A stretch of 64,000 nt of DNA from Micromonospora chaiyaphumensis (GTDB lineage: Bacteria > Actinomycetota > Actinomycetes > Mycobacteriales > Micromonosporaceae): assembly GCF_900091435.1 (NCBI RefSeq), contig NZ_FMCS01000002.1, positions 434,001 through 498,000 of the forward strand, given 5' to 3'. Within the stretch, counting starts at the first letter, position 1, and each line of letters begins with the position of its first letter. Made by a program: the position numbers and the translations under genes. Below, one piece after another: positions 17,617 to 25,796 of the stretch. Under the pieces are notes generated by a model that saw nothing but the letters and a program-made list of their open reading frames with translations, had not been told where the DNA came from and made no database searches.

Positions 17617-18027
17617 TCAGACGGTGTCGACCGAGCAGGGCCGCAGCCCCACGGAGAGACTGCCGATCGCACTGAACGCCGCGGGCGTCAGGTCGATGAT
17701 CCGGTTGCTGCCGCAGGCCGAGCCGCAGCAGGTGCGCTCACCGCAGAACAGGTCCGTCTGCGGGCCGCAGTCGGCGATGGTCGTGCCGACGCGGGAGCCG
17801 TTGCAGAGGTTGGTGGTGTAGTGGCGGAAGCCGCAGGTCCGCCGGCTCATGCTGAGCCCGCAGGTGTCCGGGTGGGTGATGGCATAGCACGCGTCCGAGG
17901 TGTTCGGCCAGGCGTGCTGGTAGTTGCCCGACCTGCAGGTGCCGCAGGCGCCGCCCCCGGCGGTGCCGCACGGTCCCCAGGCGGTGCCGCAGCAGAACCA
18001 GGACACCTCGCCTCGTATGGCCGCCAT
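17617..18027 (-). CDS. Cysteine-rich small protein (15 Cys in 136 residues)
   Basis: I do not recognise this protein by name. It has 15 cysteines, including CC pairs near residue 10 (SWFCCGTAWGPCG) and near 109 (ERTCCGSACGSN), plus several aromatic residues. It lacks a signal peptide. The pattern recalls the cysteine-rich light chain of methylamine dehydrogenase and other disulfide-dense exported proteins, which need Tat export and MauE-type oxidation. AAGGAGG sits ideally before the ATG at 18027, indicating strong translation. It is the first gene of the cluster with a Tat-exported protein and a MauE-like protein. Cytoplasmic metal binding is the main alternative. Confidence 0.7.
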   Translation of the reverse strand: MAAIRGEVSWFCCGTAWGPCGTAGGGACGTCRSGNYQHAWPNTSDACYAITHPDTCGLSMSRRTCGFRHYTTNLCNGSRVGTTIADCGPQTDLFCGERTCCGSACGSNRIIDLTPAAFSAIGSLSVGLRPCSVDTV

Positions 18028-18129
18028 GGATACCTCCTTCCCGTCGTTGATCGACAACGATGGATGTAGATATAGATGGCGATTGTTGTGTTAGAAATCA
18101 CCTGAGTCAATAACTCGAACGAAGATTTC
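18028..18129 (-). promoter_or_regulatory. AT-rich leader of the cysteine-rich cluster
   Basis: This stretch is markedly AT-richer than its surroundings. On the minus strand it has TTGACT as a possible -35 and TATA-rich sequence further down (CATCTATATCTACATC), then an inverted repeat CGTTG-ATCGA-CAACG (18045-18059) just upstream of the AAGGAGG ribosome site. Exact promoter spacing could not be fixed. Confidence 0.4.
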
Positions 18130-18765
18130 CTACATGCGGCGGAGCGCGACGAGGGCAACCAGCCCGACCAGGGCCGCCGCGGGCACCGGCGCCCAGGCCG
18201 GTGCGACCTCCAGCAGGACCCCGCCGAGCGCGGCCCCGGCGAGCAGCCCGGCCAGCCGGCCCAGCCCGCCCCGTGTGGCGGCGAAGCGGTGCGGGCCCGC
18301 CAGCACCCGCCGCACCGCGTCGGTCAGCGACCCGGTGAAGTACGTGGTCGACGCGCCGGGCACCCCGGCGCTCAGGGTGAGCGCGGTCTGCGTACCGCTG
18401 GCGGCCGCGGCGAGGCCGAGCAGGACGAGGCCGGCGCCGGAGCCGGGCCGCGCGCCGGTCGCCAGCCAGCCGCCGGCCACCGCGACCAGGAGCGCCCCCT
18501 CGGCCGTCACGACCGCGGTGGTACGCCGGCGCCACCCCGGCCCGGCGCGGCGTAACGCCTGGCTGCCCACGCCGACCCCGACCGCGTACCCGCCCACCGC
18601 GACGGCCCCGCCGGCCAGGGCGCGGAGGTCTCCGGCGGCGAGCGCCCGGCCGGCCTGGACCAGGTTGCCGGTGATCACGCTGGCGAAGAAGCCGCCGAGC
18701 CGGGTCACGCAGACCACGTCCAGCACCCCCGACGCCACGGCCAGCAGCACCAGCAGTCGCGGCAC
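18130..18765 (-). CDS. DUF1275 (YoaK-like) membrane protein
   Basis: Integral membrane protein with about six hydrophobic helices. The N-terminal GVLDVVCVTRLGGFFASVITGNLVQAG is the DUF1275 hallmark (Asp, then GGxF and TGN), and TQTALTLSAGVPGASTTYFTGSLTDAV forms the second half. The family has no established function; transport has been proposed. The start is unclear: GTG 18765 has no ribosome site and sits tight against the first helix, while the frame is open upstream into the end of the DUF4331 gene. The two genes are close enough to be cotranscribed. Confidence 0.78.
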   Translation of the reverse strand: MPRLLVLLAVASGVLDVVCVTRLGGFFASVITGNLVQAGRALAAGDLRALAGGAVAVGGYAVGVGVGSQALRRAGPGWRRRTTAVVTAEGALLVAVAGGWLATGARPGSGAGLVLLGLAAAASGTQTALTLSAGVPGASTTYFTGSLTDAVRRVLAGPHRFAATRGGLGRLAGLLAGAALGGVLLEVAPAWAPVPAAALVGLVALVALRRM

Positions 18766-18805
18766 CGTCGGGGGCGGAACGGCGGGCGCGTCCTCGCTCA
18801 GGAAC

Positions 18806-19834
18806 TCACCGCCCGGCGGGAACCACGTACGGGAAGGAGGCGGCGCGGGCGTCCCGGGTGACGTCGGGGGTGAGGCCGGACGTGAGGCCGGTGTTGAGCA
18901 CCAGGGAGAACATCACCTCGGGCGCGTTGTCGGCCATCGTGCGCCCGTTGCGGGCGGCGAACCCGTAGTTCGCCGGGGTGCCGACCTGGTAGGACAGCAC
19001 GTCCGGGTAGAGCTCGCGGGCCACGCTCCAGCCGTACGCCCCGGGGTCGGTCGCCGTGCCGTTGGCCGCCACCACCCGGGCGACCGTCGACGCGATCTCC
19101 GCACCGTCGGCCCGCAGGTCCTCGCAGGGGTGGCGGGTGTTGGCGGGGTTCGAGAAGTCGGTGTCGGTGGGCCAGAAGACCGGCCACATCATGGGGTGGC
19201 CGGCGCGGTTGATCTGCCGCCATCCCCCGGCGTCGGTGGCCAGCTTGGTGGCCGCCCAGACGCCGATGCGGTTGCCCACGCGCAGCGTCGGCTCGTCGCG
19301 GGCCACCTCCAGCACGATCGAGTCGACGGTGGTGCCGGCGAAGCTGTTCTTCGCGTTCTCCGGGCGCCAGGTCGAGCGGTCCAGCCGGGCGCCGTTCTTG
19401 AAGGCGTCGTTGACGGTCGCGAGCTGGTCCAGGTCGATGTAGAAGGGGTCGGTGATCCGCCCGGCCCAGACCCGCAGGTTGCCGCCGGTCACCTCCTCCC
19501 CGGTGCGGCCCTGGGCGACCATCGTGCCGGTGGCGCCGTCGTCGTAGGCCTCGGCGCCGGTGAGGGCGTGCACGGTGAGGTCCTGCCGGCCCTCGCCGTC
19601 GAGTTCGCCGAACGCGACCCGGTAGGTCAGCTGCTCCATCTCGCTGCCGTCGAGGTGCACCTTGAACTCGTACCGGGCCTCGTGGTGGAAGCCGGGCTTG
19701 ATGTCGGCCCTGGTCACCGAGCTGTTGACGTCCATCACCAGCACGGTGCCGCGCTCACCGTCGAAGACGTAGAGGTCGTCGAGGTAGAGCTGGCCGCTCT
19801 GGGCGGCGAGCGGGGTGTCGAGGTGGTGCGACAT
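18806..19834 (-). CDS. DUF4331 family protein
   Basis: Protein of 342 residues beginning SHHLDTPLAA, the conserved opening of DUF4331 proteins, followed by DLYVFDGERGTVLVMDVN and a long beta-rich body. Conserved late segments are AGHPMMWPVFWPTDTDFSNPANTRHPCEDL and ELYPDVLSYQVGTPANYGFA. No signal peptide, membrane helix or catalytic motif is evident. Function of the family is unknown. GGGAGA precedes the ATG at 19834; the open frame to 19906 lacks a ribosome site. The DUF1275 gene follows within 40 bases. Confidence 0.82.
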   Translation of the reverse strand: MSHHLDTPLAAQSGQLYLDDLYVFDGERGTVLVMDVNSSVTRADIKPGFHHEARYEFKVHLDGSEMEQLTYRVAFGELDGEGRQDLTVHALTGAEAYDDGATGTMVAQGRTGEEVTGGNLRVWAGRITDPFYIDLDQLATVNDAFKNGARLDRSTWRPENAKNSFAGTTVDSIVLEVARDEPTLRVGNRIGVWAATKLATDAGGWRQINRAGHPMMWPVFWPTDTDFSNPANTRHPCEDLRADGAEIASTVARVVAANGTATDPGAYGWSVARELYPDVLSYQVGTPANYGFAARNGRTMADNAPEVMFSLVLNTGLTSGLTPDVTRDARAASFPYVVPAGR

Positions 19835-19950
19835 GGCTGTCTCCCGGGTCAGCGGCTGGCACGGCAGGCCCGAGCCTATCCGGGCGTAATACCGCAAAAG
19901 CTCCAATCGGCAGCTTTCCCCCTGGACCCCGGGTGGGTTACCGTCGGCGG

Positions 19951-20052
19951 GTGATCCCGGTGGAGGCCGCGGCGGCCGCGTACGCCCAGTGGCTCACCCC
20001 TGCCCTGCCGCTCTACGGCAACGACCACGAGCGGGCCGACTTCGCTCCCTGA
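19951..20052 (+). CDS. Possible small ORF or gene remnant (33 codons)
   Basis: A GTG at 19951 opens a 33-residue frame (IPVEAAAAAYAQWLTPALP followed by a charged end) in the divergent region between DUF4331 and the MFS gene. TACCGT lies 6 bases before it, so a leaderless start is possible. The composition looks protein-like, but it may be the stub of a deleted gene. No homology is recognised. Confidence 0.2.
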   Translation: MIPVEAAAAAYAQWLTPALPLYGNDHERADFAP

Positions 20053-20108
20053 AACGCCCCGGCACCCGACGCCTCCTTTCCCCCACGTCGCACCGGGAGC
20101 GATGCCTC

Positions 20109-21332
20109 ATGTCCGTCGACAGTTCCGGGATCCGGGCGGTGCTGCGCGCACCCCAGGTCCTCCGGGTCCTCCTCAGCAGCCAGGTCGGCCGGCTGCCCAC
20201 CGCCAGCGGGCCGCTGGCCCTGCTCCTGTTCGCCCGCCAGTCGCTGAGCCTCGCGGCCGCCGGCCTGCTGGTGGCCGCGTACACCGCCGGGATGGCGGTG
20301 GGCACGCCGCTGCTCGCCCGGGCCGTGGACCGCTGGCGGCAGCCACCCGTGCTGTGGGCCGCCGCGGTGCTCTCCGGCCTGGGATTCGGCGCGGTGGCGC
20401 TGACCGGCGGGCACCTCACCGGCGCCGTGCTCGGCGCGGCGGTGGCCGGTCTCGGCACGCCGCCGCTGGAGGCGTGCCTGCGGACCCTCTGGCCCGCCCT
20501 GCTCCCGCCCGCCACGGTGCCCACGGCGTACACGCTGGACATCGCCGTGCAGGAGGTGATCTTCGTGGTCGGCCCGCTGGTCACCCTCCTGGCCGTGACC
20601 CTGGCCGGCCCGCCCGCCGGGCTGGTCGCCGCCGGGGTGCTGCAACTGGCCGGCACCGCGGCGTACGCGCTCAGCCCCGCCGTCCGCGCCTGGCGCGGCG
20701 TGCCGGCCGTCCGGCACTGGGCCGGCCCGCTGCGCGTACCCCGGTTCAGCCTCCTGATGGCCGGCGTAGTCGGCGTCGGCGCGGCGGTCGGGAGCATCGC
20801 GGTGGCGGTGACCGGCTACGCCGAGGCGGCCGGCGACCGGCGGCTCAGTGGCTGGCTGCTGGCGGCGCAGGCGGCCGGCGCCCTGGCCGGCGGCCTGCTC
20901 TACACGCGGGCACGGCCGGGCGGGCCCGGGCGGCTGCCGCTGCTGGCCACCGCGCTCACGGTCGGCTACCTGCCGCTGCTGCTCGCCCCGGGCCCGGCCC
21001 CGATGGCCGGCCTGCTCGTCGTCAGCGGGCTCGCGCTGCCGCCGGTGCTGACCGCCATCTTCCTCACCGCCGAGCGGCTCGCCGTGCCGGGCACGGTGGC
21101 CGAGGCGTTCGCCTGGGTGAGCACGGCGTTCGTGGTCGGCAGCGCCGCCGGCTCCGCGCTCGCCGGCCCGCTCGTGTCGACCGACCTCCGGTACGGGCTG
21201 GCCGTGGCCCCGGCGGCCGCGCTGCTGGGCACGGCGGTGTTCTGGGCCGTCTCGCGCGGCGACGGCCGGCGGCGACCGGAGAACGGCACCGGGCCGGCCG
21301 TGGACCCGCTCACAGCCAGCCGCGGCGCTTGA
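20109..21332 (+). CDS. Major facilitator superfamily transporter
   Basis: Inner-membrane secondary transporter of 407 residues with about 12 hydrophobic helices (for example LALLLFARQSLSLAAAGLLVAAYTAGMAVG and LPLLATALTVGYLPLLLAPG). The loop LLARAVDRWRQPPVLW after helix two fits the MFS motif A region in degenerate form. Similar proteins are drug-efflux-like MFS carriers without known substrate. The ATG at 20109 follows GGGAGCG. Its 3' end overlaps the convergent corA by 23 bases. Confidence 0.82.
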   Translation: MSVDSSGIRAVLRAPQVLRVLLSSQVGRLPTASGPLALLLFARQSLSLAAAGLLVAAYTAGMAVGTPLLARAVDRWRQPPVLWAAAVLSGLGFGAVALTGGHLTGAVLGAAVAGLGTPPLEACLRTLWPALLPPATVPTAYTLDIAVQEVIFVVGPLVTLLAVTLAGPPAGLVAAGVLQLAGTAAYALSPAVRAWRGVPAVRHWAGPLRVPRFSLLMAGVVGVGAAVGSIAVAVTGYAEAAGDRRLSGWLLAAQAAGALAGGLLYTRARPGGPGRLPLLATALTVGYLPLLLAPGPAPMAGLLVVSGLALPPVLTAIFLTAERLAVPGTVAEAFAWVSTAFVVGSAAGSALAGPLVSTDLRYGLAVAPAAALLGTAVFWAVSRGDGRRRPENGTGPAVDPLTASRGA

Positions 21333-22425
21333 ACAGCAGGTAGAGGGCGCCGCAGACGGCGGCCATCAGACCGATCGCGAACAGGTAGCCGAACCGCCAG
21401 CCGAGTTCCGGCATGTGCGCGAAGTTCATGCCGTAGACCGTGCCGATCAGGGTGGGTGCGAACAGGATCGCCGCCCACGCCGACACCCGCTTGATCTCCT
21501 CGTTCTGCTCGAAGCTGGCCGCGGTGAGGCTGCGCATCTCCTCGTTCTGGGCCTGCGAGACGAGGGTCGCGTTGACCGTGAGGATGTTCTGCAGCAGGTG
21601 CCGGAAGCCGTCCACCCGCTCGACGACCTGGGTCAGGTGGTCCGCCACGTCGCGCAGCCGGCGGCGCAGCTCCTCGTCGGTGCCGTACCGGTCGAAGCCG
21701 GCGGTGAGGGCGTCCACCACCTTCAGCAGTGGGCGGGCCGCACGCTGGAACTGGATGACCTCGCGGCTCAGCTCGTAGATGCGGCGGCTGGCGTTCGGGT
21801 CGCCGCCGAACACCTCGGTCTCGATCTCGTCGATGTCGTTCTCCAGCCCGGCGACCACCGGGGCGTAGCCGTCGACCACCCGGTCGAGCACCGCGTACAG
21901 GACCGCCTCGGGGCCGAGCGCGAGGACGGCCGGCTCCGCCTCCAGCCGCCGCCGGACGCCGGCCAGGTCGGGCGTGCCGCCGTGCCGGACGGTGATCACG
22001 AACCCGGGCCCCAGGAACAGGTGCAGCTCGGCGAACTCGACCGCCTCGCGCGCGTCGAGGTAGCGGGCGGCGCGCAGCACCACGAACAGGGTGTCGCCGT
22101 ACCGCTCCAGCTTCGGCCGCTGGTGGGCGTTGATGGCGTCCTCGACCGCCAGCTCCGGGAGCTGGAACTCGGCGGCCAACGAGCCGATCTGGTCGGGGCT
22201 CGGCCGGCACAGCCCGATCCAGGCCACGGCCCGGTCCAGCTCCTGGAGGCACCGGTACGTGTCGGCGAGGCTGACCGGGGAGGCGCGCCGCACCCCGTCG
22301 ACGTAGACCCCGCTGTCGACGAGCCCGGCGGGTCGCTCCGGCTCCGCCGAGCGCGCGTCGATCGCGTGCTCGTCCAGGCGGCGGCCGAACCCCTCCGCCG
22401 GCGCCGGGAACCGGTTGTCCGCCAT
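21310..22425 (-). CDS. corA: CorA-family magnesium/divalent-cation channel
   Basis: Homopentameric Mg2+ (or Co2+/Ni2+) channel. The long N-terminal cytoplasmic domain includes VEDAINAHQRPKLERYGDTLFVVL. The first membrane helix is followed by the GMN signature (LIGTVYGMNFAHMPEL), then the second helix (YLFAIGLMAAVCGALYLLF) and a basic C-terminus (KRRGWL). Length 371 residues is normal. GGGGAGG precedes the ATG at 22425. No M-box riboswitch fits in the short upstream gap. The last 23 bases overlap the end of the MFS gene on the other strand. Confidence 0.93.
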   Translation of the reverse strand: MADNRFPAPAEGFGRRLDEHAIDARSAEPERPAGLVDSGVYVDGVRRASPVSLADTYRCLQELDRAVAWIGLCRPSPDQIGSLAAEFQLPELAVEDAINAHQRPKLERYGDTLFVVLRAARYLDAREAVEFAELHLFLGPGFVITVRHGGTPDLAGVRRRLEAEPAVLALGPEAVLYAVLDRVVDGYAPVVAGLENDIDEIETEVFGGDPNASRRIYELSREVIQFQRAARPLLKVVDALTAGFDRYGTDEELRRRLRDVADHLTQVVERVDGFRHLLQNILTVNATLVSQAQNEEMRSLTAASFEQNEEIKRVSAWAAILFAPTLIGTVYGMNFAHMPELGWRFGYLFAIGLMAAVCGALYLLFKRRGWL

Positions 22426-22490
22426 GCCCTCCCCCGCTCCTCGGCCGGCTCGCCGAGTCCCCCTGAGCGGCCGGGGCAAACCCGACCGGT

Positions 22491-23189
22491 TCACGGGCGG
22501 TAGCGGTAGCCCATCCCCGGTTCGGTGATCAGGTGCCGGGGCCGGGCCGGGTCGTCCTCCAGTTTGCGCCGCAGCTGGGCCATGTACTGGCGCAGGTAGT
22601 TGGTCTCGTCGTGGTATTCCGGCCCCCACACCTCGTGCAGGAGCTGGCGCTGGCTGACCAGCTTGCCCGGGTGCCGCAGCAGCTTCTCCAGCATCGCCCA
22701 CTGGGTGGGGGTGAGCTTCACCTCGACGCCGTCGTCGCGGGTCACCACCCGGTCGGCGAGGTCGACGGTGTGCCGGCCGATCCGCTGGGTGGCGGCGGAT
22801 CCCGGACCGGCGGCGTCGGCCGGGGAGCCGGCGAGCCGCCGGGTCACCGCCCGGATCCGGGCGAGCAGTTCGTCCACCCCGAACGGCTTGGTGACGTAGT
22901 CGTCGGCGCCCGCGTCGAGCGCGGCGACCTTGTCCTCGCTGCCGGCCCGGCCGGAGAGCACGATGATCGGCACACCGGTCCAGCCGCGCAGACCCCGGAT
23001 GACCTCGGTGCCGTCCAGGTCGGGCAGGCCGAGGTCCAGCACCACGAGGTCCGGTGGATGGCCGGCGGCGGCCTTCAGCGCGGCCCGCCCGCTGTCGGCC
23101 ACCTCGACGTCGTAGCCGCGGGCCCGCAGGTTGATCCGCAGGGCACGGAGGATCTGCGGCTCGTCGTCCACGACCAGGATGCGGGTCAC
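22491..23189 (-). CDS. kdpE: KdpE response regulator
   Basis: OmpR-type response regulator of the Kdp system, 232 residues. The receiver has the acidic pocket DDEP, phospho-acceptor Asp in LVVLDLGLPDLDG, and the late Lys in DDYVTKPF. The winged helix follows a linker and ends TNYLRQYMAQLRRKLEDDPARPRHLITEPGMGYRYRP, a KdpE-specific end. Its GTG overlaps the kdpD stop by 4 bases (GTGA), so kinase and regulator are translationally coupled. It activates kdpFABC on K+ limitation or osmotic stress. Confidence 0.95.
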   Translation of the reverse strand: MTRILVVDDEPQILRALRINLRARGYDVEVADSGRAALKAAAGHPPDLVVLDLGLPDLDGTEVIRGLRGWTGVPIIVLSGRAGSEDKVAALDAGADDYVTKPFGVDELLARIRAVTRRLAGSPADAAGPGSAATQRIGRHTVDLADRVVTRDDGVEVKLTPTQWAMLEKLLRHPGKLVSQRQLLHEVWGPEYHDETNYLRQYMAQLRRKLEDDPARPRHLITEPGMGYRYRP

Positions 23190-25726
23190 GCCTCGCCCCT
23201 CTCCTCGGCGGCGGGCAGCCGCAGCACCATGGTCAGCCCACCGCCCGGGGTGGTCTCCGGGGTGATGCTGCCACCCATCGCCTCGGCGAGACCCCGGGAC
23301 AGCGCCAGCCCCAGCCCGACCCCGGTCTGGTTGTCCCGGTCGCCAAGCCGCTGGAATGGCAGGAAGACGTGCTCCCACCGGTCCTCCGGGATGCCCGGGC
23401 CGGTGTCGATGACCCGCAGCTCGACCTGGCCCGCGTGCGCGCTGGCGGTGATCGCCGGAGGGTGTCCGGGCGGGCTGTGGCGCAGCGCGTTGGCCACGAT
23501 GTTGACCAGCACCCGCTCCAGCAGGCCGGGGTCGGCGAGGGCCGCCGGAAGGTCGGGCGGGATGTCCGTGGTCACCTCGGCCGCCGCCGCGCCCAGCTCG
23601 TCCAGTGCCCGGGGTACGGCGTCCTCCAGCCCGATGGCGGTCGCCGTGACGCCCAGCGCCCCGGCCTGGAGCCGGCTCATGTCGAGCAGGTTCGCCACGA
23701 GCCGGCCCAGCCGGTCCAGCGACTCGTCGGCGGTGGCCAGCAGCTCCTCGCGGTCGTCGGCGTCGAACTCCACGTCGTGGCTGCGCAGGCTGCTCACGGC
23801 CGCCTTCGCCGAGGCCAGCGGCGTACGCAGGTCGTGGCTGACCGCGGCGAGCAGCGCGGTGCGCATCCGGTCGGCGGCGGCGAGCGGGCGGGCCGTGGCG
23901 GCCTCCTCGGCGAGCCGCTCCTGGCGCAGCGCCACGGCGGCCTGGGCGGCGAACGCCTCGACCACCCGCCGGTCGGCGGCCTCCAGCCGGCGGCCGGCGA
24001 GGACCACGGTGAGCCGCTCGTCCACGGGCACGGTGGTCTCCCCGGCGCCCGGGCTGCCCGGCGGGGCCTCCCCGACGCTCGCCACCACCCGCCAGGCCGC
24101 CGCCTCCCGGGCCCGGCCGGGCCGTCCCTCGGCCTCCGCCACCAGCTCCAGCACGCTCACCGCCCGGAGCGCGAAGGTCTCCCGCAGCCGGTCCAGCAGC
24201 GCGGGCAGCGGCCGTTCGCCGCGCAGCACCCCACCGGCCACGGTGGCCAGCGTCTGCGCGTCGGCCGAGGCCCGGGCGGCCTCCCGGGTACGCCGGGCGG
24301 CCACGTCGACCACCCAGCTCACCGCGATGGCCACCCCGACGAACACGCCGAGGGCGAGCAGGTTGTCCGCCTCGGCGATGGTCAGCGTGTGGAACGGCGG
24401 GGTGAAGAACCAGTTCAGCAGCAGCGAGCCGCCGAGCGCGGCGACCAGCGCGGGCCACATCCCCCCGACCAGCGCCACCCCGACCACCCCGGTGAGGAAG
24501 AGCAGGATGTCGTTGGTCAGGGTCAGGTCGGGCAGCGCCGCGAGCAGCAGGGTCAGCAGCGGCATGCCGAGGACCGCCAGCGCGTACCCCAGCAGCCGGC
24601 GGCGCCGGGACAGCGCGGCCGGCGCCTCGGCCGCCCGCCGACCCCGGCCGGCCTCGGCGTGGGTCACCAGGTGCACGTCGATCGGCCCGGAGAGCGCGGT
24701 GGTGGTGACCCCGACGCCCCGGGACAGCAGTTGGGCGAACCGCCCCCGGCGGCTCGCGCCGAGCACCAGCTGGGTGGCGTTGACGCCCCGCGCGAAGTCG
24801 AGCAGCGCCGCCGGCACGTTCGTGCCGAGCACCTGGTGGTACGTCCCGCCCAGGCTCTCCACGAGCACCCGCTGCCGGGCCAGCCGGGCCGGGTCGGCCC
24901 CGGCCAGCCCGTCGCTGCGCGCCACGTGCACGGCGAGCAGGTCGGCGCCCTTGCTGCGGGCGGCGATCCGGGCGGCCCGGCGGATCAGCGTCTCGCCCTC
25001 CGGCCCGCCGGTCAGCGCCACGACCACCCGCTCGCGGGCCTCCCAGGTGGCCGAGATCCCCTGCTGGGCCCGGTACGCGTCGAGCTGCTCGTCGACCTTG
25101 TCGGCCAGCCACAGCAGGGCCAGCTCGCGCAGGGCGGTGAGGTTGCCGACCCGGAAGTAGTTGCCGAGCGCCGCGTCGATCTTGTCGGGCCGGTAGATGT
25201 TGCCGTGGGCCATCCGGCGGCGCAGCGCCTCCGGGGTCATGTCCACCAGCTCGACCTGCTCGGCGGCGCGGACCACCTGGTCGGGCAGCGTCTCCCGCTG
25301 GACCGTGCCGGTGATCTGCGCGACGACGTCGTTGAGCGACTCCAGGTGCTGGATGTTCACCGTGGTCAGCACGCTGATTCCGGCGTCGAGCAGCTCCTGG
25401 ACGTCCTGCCAGCGCTTGTCGTGCCGGGAGCCGGGCACGTTGGTGTGCGCCAGCTCGTCGACCACGGCCAGCTCCGGCCGCCGGGCCAGGACGCCGTCGA
25501 GGTCCATCTCGGTGAAGTCGGCGCCCCGGTAGGTGAGCGTCCGCCGGGGCACCACCTCCAGGTCACCGATCATGGCGGCGGTGTGCGGCCGGCCGTGCGT
25601 CTCGACCAGCCCGATCACCACGTCGGTGCCGCGCTCGGCGCGGCGCTGGGCCTCCTCGAGCATGGCGTACGTCTTGCCGACCCCCGGGGCGGCGCCCAGG
25701 TAGATCCGCAGTTCACCCCTGGCCAC
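23186..25726 (-). CDS. kdpD: KdpD sensor histidine kinase
   Basis: Membrane sensor kinase of 846 residues. It starts ARGELRIYLGAAPGVGKTYAM (KdpD domain with Walker A GAAPGVGKT), then Walker-B-like LAVVDELAHTN, a USP-like domain around residues 230-360 (TGGPEGETLIRRAARIAARSKG), four TM helices around 385-480, a GAF-like region, and the kinase core with AAVSHDLRTPLASAKA (H box), N box and GVGLGLALSRGLAEAMGG (G box). The GTG at 25726 was preferred over upstream ATGs because GGGAGG precedes it and the protein start is canonical. Actinobacterial and firmicute KdpD USP domains can bind c-di-AMP; whether this one does is unknown. Confidence 0.94.
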   Translation of the reverse strand: MARGELRIYLGAAPGVGKTYAMLEEAQRRAERGTDVVIGLVETHGRPHTAAMIGDLEVVPRRTLTYRGADFTEMDLDGVLARRPELAVVDELAHTNVPGSRHDKRWQDVQELLDAGISVLTTVNIQHLESLNDVVAQITGTVQRETLPDQVVRAAEQVELVDMTPEALRRRMAHGNIYRPDKIDAALGNYFRVGNLTALRELALLWLADKVDEQLDAYRAQQGISATWEARERVVVALTGGPEGETLIRRAARIAARSKGADLLAVHVARSDGLAGADPARLARQRVLVESLGGTYHQVLGTNVPAALLDFARGVNATQLVLGASRRGRFAQLLSRGVGVTTTALSGPIDVHLVTHAEAGRGRRAAEAPAALSRRRRLLGYALAVLGMPLLTLLLAALPDLTLTNDILLFLTGVVGVALVGGMWPALVAALGGSLLLNWFFTPPFHTLTIAEADNLLALGVFVGVAIAVSWVVDVAARRTREAARASADAQTLATVAGGVLRGERPLPALLDRLRETFALRAVSVLELVAEAEGRPGRAREAAAWRVVASVGEAPPGSPGAGETTVPVDERLTVVLAGRRLEAADRRVVEAFAAQAAVALRQERLAEEAATARPLAAADRMRTALLAAVSHDLRTPLASAKAAVSSLRSHDVEFDADDREELLATADESLDRLGRLVANLLDMSRLQAGALGVTATAIGLEDAVPRALDELGAAAAEVTTDIPPDLPAALADPGLLERVLVNIVANALRHSPPGHPPAITASAHAGQVELRVIDTGPGIPEDRWEHVFLPFQRLGDRDNQTGVGLGLALSRGLAEAMGGSITPETTPGGGLTMVLRLPAAEERGEA

Positions 25727-25751
25727 AGGTTCATCCTCCCTGACCGGCGGG

Positions 25752-25781
25752 AAGGGGCCCCGGCTCATCCCGGGACCCCTT
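25752..25781. terminator. Hairpin between kdpC and kdpD
   Basis: AAGGGGCCCCGG (25752-25763) pairs with CCGGGACCCCTT (25770-25781) with one mismatch and a 6-base loop. It could be a partial terminator or stability element that lowers kdpDE expression relative to kdpFABC. Confidence 0.5.
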
Positions 25782-25796
25782 TCCACGCGAACGAAC

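Noticed and set aside
22491..25112. Apparent fused KdpD-KdpE open frame
   Set aside because: Only the last 232 codons are real KdpE; the upstream part is an out-of-frame reading of kdpD. The true genes overlap by 4 bases in different frames.
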